Shown: one piece after another, positions 1 through 8,497 of the stretch | Layout of the letters: the number at the start of each line of letters is the position of its first letter | Numbering within the stretch: position 1 is the first letter of the stretch | Assembly: GCF_009767585.1 (NCBI RefSeq) | Contig: NZ_WSNW01000001.1 | Span: 836,090-900,089 of the forward strand | Direction: 5' to 3' | DNA: 64,000 nt | From: Coprobacillus cateniformis | GTDB lineage: Bacteria > Bacillota_I > Bacilli_A > Erysipelotrichales > Coprobacillaceae | The notes under the pieces: generated by a model | The model's input: the letters and a program-made list of their open reading frames with translations, nothing else | Told to the model about the DNA's origin: nothing | Database searches by the model: none | Position numbers and translations under genes: made by a program

Positions 1-6
1 ATTATT

Positions 7-33
7 AAAGATATTGTTTGGCAATATCTTTTC
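7..33 (-). terminator. Hairpin after the 154-aa gene
   Basis: An inverted repeat (positions 7-16 with 22-31, 10 bp stem, 5-nt loop) directly follows the stop of the minus-strand gene at 34-498. The T-run is clearer on the plus strand than on the minus strand, so it may work in both directions or belong to a gene left of the window. Confidence 0.5.
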
Positions 34-498
34 TTATTTATAAATTCTTGAATAAAGATCCGTTTCTAAAGTTCTAAAATTATTCATTATTGAATCATAG
101 CTATATATATCAAAAATTCCTAAATCTCTTAAAAAACAAATTTGATTTTTTAATTCTTCAATTTCTTTTACGGTACCATTAAAATATCTTATTTTTTCAT
201 CAAGTGTAAATTTATTATTAAAATAATCTTCACAAAAACTAGAAATAATTGTTTTCATTCCTTCAATTCGTGCATTTATTTTATCTTGCATTTCCATTTC
301 TACAATAAAATCATATGAACAACCTTTAAATTTTTTTGATTTATAATTTGCAATCATTCTATTATTATCTTCTATTGTAAATGCATATCCATCTTCTTTA
401 GCAAGAAAATCAAGCTGTTTCACAAAATTACTTACCGCTTTGTGAAGTAGATTTAAAGTTATATCTTTTTCCACCTTAACATTTACATTAATCTCCAT
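34..498 (-). CDS. Hypothetical protein, 154 aa
   Basis: I do not recognise this protein. It is a soluble, Lys/Glu-rich, probably mostly helical 154-residue protein with no signal peptide or membrane segment. The ATG at 498 is preceded by a clear GGAGG ribosome binding site 6 nt upstream, and a hairpin follows the stop, so it is very likely a real gene. It lies downstream of the toxin-antitoxin pair but is separated from it by that pair's terminator, so it is probably transcribed separately. No function can be assigned. Confidence 0.7.
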   Translation of the reverse strand: MEINVNVKVEKDITLNLLHKAVSNFVKQLDFLAKEDGYAFTIEDNNRMIANYKSKKFKGCSYDFIVEMEMQDKINARIEGMKTIISSFCEDYFNNKFTLDEKIRYFNGTVKEIEELKNQICFLRDLGIFDIYSYDSIMNNFRTLETDLYSRIYK

Positions 499-520
499 TG
501 TTTTACCTCCTTATCATATG

Positions 521-553
521 AAAAAGGAACTAACATTTTTTTATTAGTTCCTT
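521..553 (-). terminator. Terminator of the toxin-antitoxin operon
   Basis: A perfect 10-bp stem (524-533 with 544-553) is followed on the minus strand by five T residues. The right arm overlaps the last codons of the toxin gene at 544. It isolates the toxin operon from the gene at 34-498. Confidence 0.85.
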
Positions 554-807
554 ACCTTTAATTTAACATTTGAATAAGCAAAAGCAATATCAATAATATA
601 CAACGTTTTCTCATTTTCAACAACATAATACAGTAATTTGAATTTATCTATATATGCAATTCTTAATAAATCATTATTGTAAAATGTTGGTTTACTTCTT
701 GGAAAATCACATATCATTTTTGTTATTCTTTTTGATATTCCATTTAAATTTATATTATTTTCTCTAAAAAATATTAATACACTTTCATCAAATTCAATTT
801 TATACAC
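544..807 (-). CDS. RelE/ParE-like toxin
   Basis: An 87-residue protein with the size and beta-rich layout of RelE/ParE-superfamily toxins: an N-terminal helix pair (residues 1-35) and then strands ending in a hydrophobic C-terminal strand. The in-frame start is GTG at 807; a stop codon immediately upstream excludes a longer form. It begins 5 nt after the stop of a 51-residue acidic ORF, the usual antitoxin-toxin order, which implies translational coupling. Family toxins are typically ribosome-dependent mRNA endonucleases (RelE) or gyrase poisons (ParE); the sequence does not show which applies. The assignment rests on size, fold impression and operon context, not on a diagnostic motif. Confidence 0.6.
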   Translation of the reverse strand: MYKIEFDESVLIFFRENNINLNGISKRITKMICDFPRSKPTFYNNDLLRIAYIDKFKLLYYVVENEKTLYIIDIAFAYSNVKLKVRN

Positions 808-812
808 TTATC

Positions 813-968
813 TTATTGTTCCATGAACTTTAAAGCCTCTTCAAGAGAATATGTTTTTCTCTTTCCAGCTTTAATATCTAAAACTTTTTGATACTGTTCT
901 TTCACATATGGATCATCACAGTTTTTGATTAATTCTTCTACTTCTAACGTTTCATCTACAGTCTCCAT
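813..968 (-). CDS. Small antitoxin, 51 aa
   Basis: A short gene reading METVDETLEVEELI to the C-terminal ALKFMEQ. The ATG at 968 has a GAGGTG ribosome binding site 6 nt upstream. The product is acidic at its N-terminus, has a basic GKRKTYS patch near residues 35-41, and ends in a predicted helix (SLEEALKFM). This resembles antitoxins of relE/parE loci (for example the 'SLEEA' ending) but is shorter than most and lacks an obvious full DNA-binding fold. The toxin start lies 5 nt downstream. Family membership is inferred. Confidence 0.6.
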   Translation of the reverse strand: METVDETLEVEELIKNCDDPYVKEQYQKVLDIKAGKRKTYSLEEALKFMEQ

Positions 969-1027
969 ATATTTCACCTCTTTACAATAAGTATATCATA
1001 TTTTTTAAAGATTTATATATCTTTTTT

Positions 1028-1414
1028 TTAATCCAATAGATTTGCTTGAATTTTATTGCTTAACAGTTCTTCAAGTTTAACCAGTTCTTCATAATGACTA
1101 TTTGCATACTTGAAGAATGGTTCACCTACATCTCTTGTTCTTGCTTCAACTAAATTAATTGCATTCCAAGCAATTTCTTTCAATACTAACACATCCGACA
1201 TATCCATTGTAACACATGTTTTGCTTAACGATATATAATCTTCTGGTCGTTCATCTGCAAGAATTGAATTAAAAACCTCAACATATAATTCATCTGAAAT
1301 CATTTCATCAATATCAGGCAAATATCCAAGAGTACATCTTAAATACCCTAATACATATTCTTCAACAACATCTAATACTGTATTACATTCTTTTAATAAC
1401 TCTGCTACTATCAT
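1028..1414 (-). CDS. Hypothetical protein, about 128 aa
   Basis: An unrecognised acidic, helical cytoplasmic protein. The frame is open from 1429, but the ATGGAGGCAAAAGTT there contains the GGAGG ribosome binding site of the next ATG at 1414, so the product most likely begins MIVAELLKEC. It has no membrane segment or recognisable motif. A hairpin sits directly upstream in the leader. It faces the same way as the toxin-antitoxin genes but has its own leader. Confidence 0.65.
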   Translation of the reverse strand: MIVAELLKECNTVLDVVEEYVLGYLRCTLGYLPDIDEMISDELYVEVFNSILADERPEDYISLSKTCVTMDMSDVLVLKEIAWNAINLVEARTRDVGEPFFKYANSHYEELVKLEELLSNKIQANLLD

Positions 1415-1434
1415 AACTTTTGCCTCCATATGAA

Positions 1435-1465
1435 AAGAACAATATTATTTTTTAATACTGTTCTT
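1435..1465 (-). promoter_or_regulatory. Hairpin in the leader of the 128-aa gene
   Basis: An imperfect inverted repeat (AAGAACA at 1435 with TGTTCTT at 1459, extended by A/T pairs) is followed on the minus strand by TTTTC. It ends about 20 nt before the start at 1414. No gene lies upstream for it to terminate, so it is either an orphan terminator or a leader attenuator. Confidence 0.4.
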
Positions 1466-1738
1466 TATAAATAACTATTTAAAATTAATATCGTTTAACA
1501 ATATCAATATATTTACTTTTTCTTTTTTTGATTATCGGTTATCGTCCTGATTAATTATAGATGGTATCAAACCATATAATTTTTTTAGCTATGTCATTTA
1601 TTAAATAAATCACATAACATTTCTATCGCTAAAAATTATAAAACAATAACTATTTTTTTATAAGTCGCGAACCTTTGATAACGCAGATTGGAACTGCTTT
1701 TATTCACTTGTCAAGGTTCTGTTTCAAAATTTATTTTA
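1466..1738. other. Gene-free gap with a nested inverted repeat
   Basis: No coding frame is convincing here. At 1669-1719 there is a GAACCTT/AAGGTTC outer stem enclosing a GCAG/CTGC inner stem, just beyond the 158-aa gene. No T-run follows on the minus strand, so it is not a standard terminator. A long T-rich stretch precedes it on the plus strand. Confidence 0.35.
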
Positions 1739-2215
1739 TTATTTCTTTTGTTGCTCCTGTTGCATTTGAGCGACTGGATCAGCAACTTGTTTCATGGATT
1801 GAACGATTTTTTCAACCTCTTTGATATCTACTTCTTTAACGGTCTCTGCTTTATAGCTTTGCACTAATTGAGCAAATCCATTACCACCACTCACGTAATG
1901 TCCTACGACAACATCTTCAAAATCAACAAATACTTTTCCTAGAGGGTTGTTATTCATTTTATGAGTTAAGACATCTAACAAACCTTTATTAGGACCTGTA
2001 GCTGTAACGTTAACAGTAATTTGTTTATTATTGAAGTGATTTGTGCACTTCACAGCAAACACGTTATACTTGGTATTTCTACCATCAACTTTTGCACTCT
2101 TTTCAGATGGAGCATATCCATTAAACTCCATAATAAGTAAACGCTCACTTAATTTATTGACAACAAAGTCAGTTAAAGCTAATTCTCTTTCGATAGTATT
2201 TACAATTTTCAACAT
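1739..2215 (-). CDS. Hypothetical protein, 158 aa
   Basis: I do not recognise the family. The first about 115 residues look like an alternating alpha/beta domain. The C-terminal about 40 residues are polar and helical, ending in a Gln/Lys-rich tail (PVAQMQQEQQKK). There is no signal peptide or membrane segment. The ATG at 2215 has an AGGTGAAG-type ribosome binding site. It lies just downstream of the tRNA cluster on the same strand, separated by that cluster's terminator. Confidence 0.65.
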   Translation of the reverse strand: MLKIVNTIERELALTDFVVNKLSERLLIMEFNGYAPSEKSAKVDGRNTKYNVFAVKCTNHFNNKQITVNVTATGPNKGLLDVLTHKMNNNPLGKVFVDFEDVVVGHYVSGGNGFAQLVQSYKAETVKEVDIKEVEKIVQSMKQVADPVAQMQQEQQKK

Positions 2216-2250
2216 ATTTTCTTCACCTATTTAACCTTTTCTATTTTCTT

Positions 2251-2278
2251 TTTACTAGTTTCTATTTACTAGTTTCTA
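2251..2278. repeat. 14-bp tandem repeat, two copies
   Basis: TTTACTAGTTTCTA occurs twice head to tail in the spacer between the 158-aa gene and the tRNA cluster. It has no evident function and could reflect replication slippage. Confidence 0.8.
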
Positions 2279-2441
2279 TTTTCTTAACTTTTCAAATTTT
2301 TATTATTTTTTTGATTTGTAACGAGACTTAAATGTTTTGATATTTATATTGCTAATCTATTTGTTATCTCCTTTCTACAGCAATACACTTGATTTAATAT
2401 CTGTAGAAATAAAGATTTATAATTACATTCATTTTTATAAA

Positions 2442-2489
2442 CAAAAAACTCATGCAAACTATGTTATCTAAAACATAATTCACATGAGT
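2442..2489 (-). terminator. Terminator of the tRNA operon
   Basis: The outer stem ACTCATG/CATGAGT plus an inner stem TTATGTT/AACATAA-type pairing is followed on the minus strand by a TTTTTTG run. It lies just beyond tRNA-Ala and ends the Ile-Ile-Ala transcript. Confidence 0.8.
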
Positions 2490-2500
2490 ATGTGTCTTAT

Positions 2501-2576
2501 TGGTGGAGCTTAGCGGGATCGAACCGCTGACCTCCTGCGTGCAAGGCAGGCGCTCTCCCAGCTGAGCTAAAGCCCC
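2501..2576 (-). tRNA. tRNA-Ala (TGC)
   Basis: The minus strand reads a complete 76-nt cloverleaf. It starts GGGGCTTTAGCTCAG, has the anticodon loop CTTGCACG (anticodon TGC), a GGTTCGATCC T-arm and an encoded 3' CCA. It is the last gene of a three-tRNA cluster. Confidence 0.97.
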
Positions 2577-2597
2577 AATTCCTATATAATTTATATA

Positions 2598-2674
<77 letters not shown>

Positions 2675-2693
2675 ATATAATAACAGAAATTAA

Positions 2694-2770
<77 letters not shown>

Positions 2771-2788
2771 ATTAATGACTGCCCTAAT

Positions 2789-2817
2789 ATATTAGCATAG
2801 CACCTATTTTTCGTCAA
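2789..2817 (-). promoter_or_regulatory. Sigma-A promoter of the tRNA cluster
   Basis: On the minus strand TTGACG (2812-2817) and TAATAT (2789-2794) are separated by 17 bp, just upstream of the first tRNA-Ile. This is a near-consensus vegetative promoter. Confidence 0.75.
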
Positions 2818-2884
2818 TACTTTTTTGTATTTTTTTCAATTAAAATCGACTCTTCAAATTTACATATTCTTTCTATTTACTTAA

Positions 2885-2913
2885 GAAAAGAGATAAGTGA
2901 TCACTTACCTCTT
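2885..2913 (-). terminator. Terminator of the c-di-GMP operon
   Basis: A 13-bp nearly perfect palindrome (2888-2900 with 2901-2913), followed on the minus strand by TTTTC, overlaps the end of the GGDEF-EAL gene. Confidence 0.7.
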
Positions 2914-5883
2914 CATATCATTTAATTCTAATAATGCTTTCACTGCATTTTCATCTGGAACTGGTGGTACAAATTCCGCCTTTGCAAAATAGAAGCCTTG
3001 AACATAATCTATATTCAAATAGAAGGCTACAGTTAGCTCTTGATATGTCTCAACACCCTCAGCAATGACTTTCTTATTTCTTTCATGACAATAAGCGACA
3101 ATATTTTCTACAATTTTCTGTTTGTCAATATCTTTATCAATGTCTCTAATTAAATCCATATCAATTTTAACATAATCAGGATTGACGATTAAAAGATTAC
3201 GATTACTATTATAACCACTTCCATAATCATCCAAAGCTGTCTCAGCATTCCAGTGTGTTAAGATTTCTTTTTTAGCTTCAAAACAATTTTTATTATGTTC
3301 CTCATCTTCTGTAACTTCTAATACAACTTGACCTAGTATATCTGAATATTTCTTTTCCAAATTTTCTATTTCAAATAATGGTAGAATTTGATTAGATATA
3401 GAATTAATAAAAATCTTCTGTGTTGAAGAAACATCACCATTGCGATAATATTCTGCATAAGCACGCAGTGCTTCTTGCCATGTTAAAGTCTCTATTTTAT
3501 TTAACTGAAGTTCAAGTTTTGCAAGTGAGATAATCTCTTGAGTATCCCTCAGTGTTGGATGTGTTGAACGCATTAAAGCTTCATAACCAAAGACATTTCC
3601 TGTATGCATCTCAATAATAGGTTGAAATGCATATTTTATCATTCGACCATCAATCAATTGATAATAGTCTAATCTTTTCTTCATAATATATGAATTATTC
3701 TCATAATCTGTAACATTAAACATTGCTATTTCACCCTTACCAGAATGTTTAACAGAATACATAGCATAATCAGAATAACGTTGGAGTTCTTCAAATTGAG
3801 TACTATCGCTTGGATACCATGCAATACCACCTGAAAGGTAAACCTTCACTTCTTTATGATTAGATAAAGTCAATATACTTTGAGCAATACCTTGTTTAAG
3901 AATTTTTAACTGCTCATTTATATCTTCTTTTGTATCATAACCATAATAAAATAGATAGAATTCATCACCAGATGTTCGTGAAACAATTGTACTTTCAGGT
4001 GAAAACTTTTTAAATATATTTGCTGCTCCTTTAATATACGCATCTCCACAATCATGGCCATATTTATCATTAATAGATTTCAAATTATCTAAATCCATCA
4101 TAACTAATGCCGCAATTTTTAGTTTTTGAACATCTATACTGAATAATCTTTTCATTTTTCGTTGAAATGCACGACGATTGATGAGTCCTGTTAAAACATC
4201 ATGATCTCTTTCATGTTCAATAACTTGTCGTTCTTTAATCATATCGCTAATTTCTTCAACCAATCCAACATATTTATGTTGATTTTGTGTATAACGTAAT
4301 CGTAAATATATATTTTCATTTTGGGATTGAATATGATAGATATATTCATTTGCATTTTGAGTTGGTGATGCACAATTATCAAACACTTGAAATAGTTTTT
4401 TAAATTCTTTTGGAGTCATCGTCTTTGTATCAACATGATTCATCATAAAAATATCAAAGAACCCATCAGTTAGAAATAATTCATCCTTATCAAAATCCAC
4501 TTCAAATCCAGCTAGATTTGTATTAGCCAAACGAATAATATTTGTAAAACGTGTTGCAGAATCTAATACATCATTACTCATCTTTTCAATTGCTTGAATA
4601 AGCTGATCAATCTCAATAATATTTGTTTTTTCTATATTAACATGTGATACTGCCTTTGAAGAATAAGAAATGCGACGAGCCAAATCTATAACTGGCTCCG
4701 CAATAAATCTTGCAAGAACAAATGATAAAGCTGCTCCTATGAGAATGATAAATGCTATAACAACATAAAACACACTCATAAGATGTTCTGTAAAACCATA
4801 TAGTTCGCTCTTATCAATAATCCCCATCAATACCCATTTTTGACTTTCATATGGTGTATTACTATTATAAAGTTTTAATATATGAGGAGAGCAATAGATT
4901 GAATTATTGATATAAACTTCATTTTCACCTGACACATTAAGTATCGAAAATTGATCAATTTCACGTGAATAATAAGGTCCATTTAAAAACATTGATTGAT
5001 ATGTATTCTCTTTTGTTTGTAATGCAAGCATATAGCCACCATTACCACTATTTGATAATTCATCATAAGCTAATGTTTTTTGTAAATAAGCAAATGAAAT
5101 ATCAATTCCTATCATACCATATATTTTTTGATTATAAATAAGTGGTAAGACATAAGAAATTCGATAATTCTCACTATTATAGAGTTTATAAGGCTGTAGC
5201 CAGCATCCAACATCTTTTATATCAAAATCTGGATTTTCTAAAACCAAATGAAAGTTTTGAAATAATTCTTTATATTTATTCATATCTTCTTGACGAAATT
5301 CAAAAGATGGTTGCCAAGATGTATCAGTTGGTATATTTAAATTATCAATCAATTGCACTGGACAACGCGCCAATAACAAATCAGAATTTCCTGATTCATA
5401 TGAACCTTCTGGATCATTATCCATAACATAAAAACCAGGATAATGCTGTGTATCACTTGCTGTGAATTGACCATCACTTAAAAGAATATACGCACCTGTT
5501 GTTCCATGATTCCTCAAAAGTGTAATCACTTCACCTGATACTTTCTTTAATAGCAATTGACTATCATCAGATGAATGAGAGAGTTTCTCTAATGATATTT
5601 GATTTGTTTTTACTAAATTTTCAGTAATAGCATTAATTCTATCTATTTCCACATCTAAATTAGACCATTTTGAAACCATTGAAGTTTGTAAATCATGAGA
5701 ACGATTTGAAACCTGTTGATCAAAAAGATTTCGACTATTATCATCTAATTCACCAAGAATATCATAATAACTCGCTATTCCTACAATAAAACATGCAATT
5801 AAAGAAACCAGTAAACACATTGGTATAAAAATACGTCTAAATAATGAGTTCTTCTTTATTTTCGAACTTTTCTTTTCTCTCAT
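2905..5883 (-). CDS. Cache-GGDEF-EAL bifunctional c-di-GMP enzyme
   Basis: A 992-residue membrane sensor enzyme. A membrane segment at about residues 14-35 and a second near 370-392 bracket an extracellular Cache-type sensing region, followed by a short HAMP-like linker (ARFIAEPVIDLARRI) and a PAS-like stretch. The GGDEF domain carries TSGDEF near residue 639; Ser at the first position is a tolerated variant, and no RxxD inhibitory site is visible. The C-terminal EAL domain looks catalytically complete: YEALMR (about 766), FINSIS, LEVTE, LDDYGSGYN, VKID and EGVET (about 943). Such proteins make and/or degrade cyclic di-GMP in response to an external ligand. It starts 4 nt after a solute-binding lipoprotein gene, so that protein is the likely ligand receptor. 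Confidence 0.93.
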   Translation of the reverse strand: MREKKSSKIKKNSLFRRIFIPMCLLVSLIACFIVGIASYYDILGELDDNSRNLFDQQVSNRSHDLQTSMVSKWSNLDVEIDRINAITENLVKTNQISLEKLSHSSDDSQLLLKKVSGEVITLLRNHGTTGAYILLSDGQFTASDTQHYPGFYVMDNDPEGSYESGNSDLLLARCPVQLIDNLNIPTDTSWQPSFEFRQEDMNKYKELFQNFHLVLENPDFDIKDVGCWLQPYKLYNSENYRISYVLPLIYNQKIYGMIGIDISFAYLQKTLAYDELSNSGNGGYMLALQTKENTYQSMFLNGPYYSREIDQFSILNVSGENEVYINNSIYCSPHILKLYNSNTPYESQKWVLMGIIDKSELYGFTEHLMSVFYVVIAFIILIGAALSFVLARFIAEPVIDLARRISYSSKAVSHVNIEKTNIIEIDQLIQAIEKMSNDVLDSATRFTNIIRLANTNLAGFEVDFDKDELFLTDGFFDIFMMNHVDTKTMTPKEFKKLFQVFDNCASPTQNANEYIYHIQSQNENIYLRLRYTQNQHKYVGLVEEISDMIKERQVIEHERDHDVLTGLINRRAFQRKMKRLFSIDVQKLKIAALVMMDLDNLKSINDKYGHDCGDAYIKGAANIFKKFSPESTIVSRTSGDEFYLFYYGYDTKEDINEQLKILKQGIAQSILTLSNHKEVKVYLSGGIAWYPSDSTQFEELQRYSDYAMYSVKHSGKGEIAMFNVTDYENNSYIMKKRLDYYQLIDGRMIKYAFQPIIEMHTGNVFGYEALMRSTHPTLRDTQEIISLAKLELQLNKIETLTWQEALRAYAEYYRNGDVSSTQKIFINSISNQILPLFEIENLEKKYSDILGQVVLEVTEDEEHNKNCFEAKKEILTHWNAETALDDYGSGYNSNRNLLIVNPDYVKIDMDLIRDIDKDIDKQKIVENIVAYCHERNKKVIAEGVETYQELTVAFYLNIDYVQGFYFAKAEFVPPVPDENAVKALLELNDMKR

Positions 5884-5887
5884 CAGT

Positions 5888-7306
5888 CTATCCTACGATA
5901 TCCTTTAATCCCTCATATACCTCTTTATACCATTTTTCAAAATTTTCATTATTATCGTATGCTGCAAAAACTTCATCCTGACTCTTACCTGATTCCAAAG
6001 CATGTTCAACTTTTTGACGATCTGATTTTGCTTTATCTTGTAAACATTTTTCTAATTGGGAACGAAGTTCAGTTCCATTTTCAAAGGCTTTTGTTGTGTA
6101 AAGTTCCATATTATTAACAGTATTCACTGAAACCTCTATAACTTCTTTCATTAAATCAGAATGAATATCTGTTGTTTTTTCAATAGTATCAATTTGATTT
6201 GCTTTTTTTGTTACTGGAAGATACCCTGAATCTATTGAAAATTGAATGTTTTGTTCCTGCTGTGTAAACCACTTTAAAAATTCTACAGAGCCTTCAATAT
6301 GGGCAGCATCACCATTTGTAACAACCATACCTGCCCCTTGTTGAACTGCATATCTTTTCCCATCTTTAAACAACGGAACTTCCATAACCTTGACTTCTAT
6401 TGGATAGCTTTCTTCATCATTGACAATAACTTGATTTGGAAAAAATGTTGCACCAGAAGAAGATCCAACAAAACTGATAATGTTTCCAAGTTTCACATCA
6501 TCACTTCTAAATCGACCTTCAGCAGCAAAATATCCATGAATATATGGTGTATAATAATAATCCCATAATTTTCTAACAGCTGTTTTATCAAAGTCTAATG
6601 TTGCTTTACCATCTTTGACTTGAATAATATCATGACCTAATTGCTTCAATCCTATAACAATATAATTGGCAAACGCATCTCTACCAAAAAATGCTTTTCC
6701 ATCATTTGGTGTTGATGTCAATCCATCAGTATACTCATAATACTTCTTTGAGACCTCAACCAATCCTTCAATTGTTGATAAATCTTCTATTTGAACTCCA
6801 GTGGCATTCGCAAATTGATTAAAATCAGTCATATTCAACATCATAATTTCTGTTGATTTCGCAGTTGGAAAAATTTTTAATCCCCCATTAAACTGTCCTT
6901 CTTCAATATAACCAGGAATATATTGAGAAAGTTCTTGTTCTGTAAAATGTAAACTTAAATCCTCAACAATTCCTAAAGCATCAACTTGATATGCAGTATC
7001 AGCATATGCTGCAAAAATATCTGGAACTTCTTGAGCTCCCACTTTTTTATTTGCTGCATCTCGTACACTTTGACCAAGTTCATTGACATTACCAAAACCT
7101 GTAACTTCAACAATAATACCCTTTTCTTTCCCTACTGTTGCATTAAATGATTCAACCAAACCATTAAATGATTCCATTTGCTTGCCAGTATAATAGTTCC
7201 ATAATTTAACTGTTATTGGCTTATCTGGGTCCAAATAAGTTTTTGATGTACACCCCATACACAAAAGAAGTGCTAAGCAACATATCATTTTTAAACTTCT
7301 TTTCAT
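5888..7306 (-). CDS. Extracellular solute-binding lipoprotein (family 1 type)
   Basis: A lipoprotein with a lipobox (LLLCMGC) behind a short signal peptide, then the typical family 1 sugar/oligopeptide-binding layout (VKLWNYYTGKQMESF, the ADTAYQ core, the GAGMVVTNGD hinge region, EFLKWFTQ). The GGGGAG ribosome binding site selects the ATG at 7306 rather than the upstream in-frame codon at 7324, giving about 472 residues. No ABC permease or ATPase gene is nearby. Its only operon partner is the Cache-GGDEF-EAL gene 4 nt downstream, so a sensory role feeding the c-di-GMP enzyme is inferred instead of a transport role. The ligand is unknown; a carbohydrate is most likely from the family. Confidence 0.9.
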   Translation of the reverse strand: MKRSLKMICCLALLLCMGCTSKTYLDPDKPITVKLWNYYTGKQMESFNGLVESFNATVGKEKGIIVEVTGFGNVNELGQSVRDAANKKVGAQEVPDIFAAYADTAYQVDALGIVEDLSLHFTEQELSQYIPGYIEEGQFNGGLKIFPTAKSTEIMMLNMTDFNQFANATGVQIEDLSTIEGLVEVSKKYYEYTDGLTSTPNDGKAFFGRDAFANYIVIGLKQLGHDIIQVKDGKATLDFDKTAVRKLWDYYYTPYIHGYFAAEGRFRSDDVKLGNIISFVGSSSGATFFPNQVIVNDEESYPIEVKVMEVPLFKDGKRYAVQQGAGMVVTNGDAAHIEGSVEFLKWFTQQEQNIQFSIDSGYLPVTKKANQIDTIEKTTDIHSDLMKEVIEVSVNTVNNMELYTTKAFENGTELRSQLEKCLQDKAKSDRQKVEHALESGKSQDEVFAAYDNNENFEKWYKEVYEGLKDIVG

Positions 7307-7334
7307 AATAAAACTCCCCTTCATTCATAACTTA

Positions 7335-7363
7335 ATCATACCATTATTCAAAGGAGTTTACAA
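7335..7363 (-). promoter_or_regulatory. Candidate promoter of the solute-binding/c-di-GMP operon
   Basis: On the minus strand TTGTAA (7358-7363) and TATGAT (7335-7340) are spaced 17 bp, about 30 nt before the start codon at 7306. Confidence 0.5.
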
Positions 7364-7370
7364 TATTTTC

Positions 7371-8039
7371 CTATCCCCCAGAGGACAAGGACTTCTGATA
7401 ATTCTCAATTCCATCACTTATAGCCACTGCTAATTTCTTATGATATTTAGCGCTTTTTAATTGTCCACGTTCATTTGCATTAGAAAGGAACCCACACTCG
7501 ACCAAAACGCCTGTGGATTGTGTAGCACGCAAAACATAAAACCCACAAGAAGAAGTAGGCTTCTTTGTTCCTGTAACAGGTTTCATACTATCATGTATAC
7601 ATTTTGCCAAACGCTCTCCCTCTTGGCTTTTTCTATAATAAAAAACTTGTGACCCCCAAGCCCCTGAAGATGATGAATTTAAATGAATACTTAAAAAAAG
7701 ATCAGGTTTATATTCATCTATCTTCAAAACTCTTAAATACATATCATCTTGTTTTGAATAGTTATAATTACGTCTTGTCATATCCTGATCATCAGTACGT
7801 GTCAGATAAACAGTTGCCCCTCTAGACTCCAATTCACTTTTTAAAGCATAACAAATCTTCAAATTTAATTCATCTTCATTGACTTTTCCAACACTTGCGC
7901 CATTATCTAATCCACCATGTCCAGGATCTAACACAATAACTTTTTTAGCTAGACTTTGTGATGATGAAACACTGACAACTGGTTTGTACATCAACGAACA
8001 CAATGCAAACAACATAATAAACGGTATTACTTTTTTCAT
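7371..8039 (-). CDS. cwlD: N-acetylmuramoyl-L-alanine amidase, CwlD-like
   Basis: An amidase_3 family zinc hydrolase that removes the peptide from muramic acid in peptidoglycan. Zinc and catalytic motifs are present: LDPGHGG, NEDELNLK (Glu ligand), FLSIHLN, and the catalytic Glu in GVLVECGFLSN. A hydrophobic N-terminal segment (VIPFIMLFALCSLMY) would anchor or export it. The GGTGAT ribosome binding site selects the ATG at 8039; the frame is open up to 8111 but without a site there. At about 222 residues with a single amidase domain it matches CwlD, which with PdaA makes the spore-cortex muramic lactam. A different small amidase of the same family cannot be excluded. Confidence 0.8.
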   Translation of the reverse strand: MKKVIPFIMLFALCSLMYKPVVSVSSSQSLAKKVIVLDPGHGGLDNGASVGKVNEDELNLKICYALKSELESRGATVYLTRTDDQDMTRRNYNYSKQDDMYLRVLKIDEYKPDLFLSIHLNSSSSGAWGSQVFYYRKSQEGERLAKCIHDSMKPVTGTKKPTSSCGFYVLRATQSTGVLVECGFLSNANERGQLKSAKYHKKLAVAISDGIENYQKSLSSGG

Positions 8040-8131
8040 ATCATCACCCATATTATCATATGTTTTGATTACAATCGTATTCCATAAATCAAATATTTTA
8101 TACTTTCTCAAATAAATACTTGTGAAAATTT

Positions 8132-8165
8132 AAAAAAGCATCTAAAATTCAATAATTCTAGACGC
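8132..8165 (-). terminator. Terminator after the DUF2007-like gene
   Basis: A 12-bp stem containing G-U pairs (8138-8149 with 8154-8165) is followed on the minus strand by six T residues, just past the stop at 8174. Confidence 0.75.
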
Positions 8166-8173
8166 TATTTTTA

Positions 8174-8497
8174 TTAATATTCTATTTCGTCAGCACCAAA
8201 AAGAGTTTTTACACACGAAAGCGCTTCATCATAATGAGAATATGGTACATAAAACTGATAAGTCTCTAACATTGGTCCTATCTTCAATGACATTCCTGCT
8301 CCCATTGAACTGGCACAATAATAAGGAACATGATGTTCTTCTAAGAGTTCTTTTAACATATCGGCATCGGCCCAAAGTTGTTTCTTTTCTATCAAGAAAC
8401 AATCATCATCTAAATGTGCCTCTTTTAATTTTTCACCACATTGTAAACAGATATCCTGATCATAAATCAAGTGACATTTTTGACAATAATATTTCAT
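8174..8497 (-). CDS. Zinc-ribbon plus DUF2007-like protein
   Basis: A 107-residue protein. Residues 1-22 form a small zinc ribbon (CQKC then CLQC). Residues 35-107 resemble the DUF2007 putative signal-transducing domain, with an ADMLKELLEEHHVPYY segment followed by a beta strand and the VPYSHYDEAL helix. The biochemical role of the family is unknown. It is monocistronic, with its own terminator. Confidence 0.7.
   Translation of the reverse strand: MKYYCQKCHLIYDQDICLQCGEKLKEAHLDDDCFLIEKKQLWADADMLKELLEEHHVPYYCASSMGAGMSLKIGPMLETYQFYVPYSHYDEALSCVKTLFGADEIEY

Noticed and set aside
1..2300. A prophage or plasmid segment
   Set aside because: Apart from small unknown genes and a toxin-antitoxin pair there are no integrase, replication, portal or mobilisation genes.
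5142..5426. A plus-strand open frame of 94 residues
   Set aside because: It is antisense to the Cache region of the c-di-GMP gene, has no ribosome binding site, and similar shadows occur opposite many long genes here.
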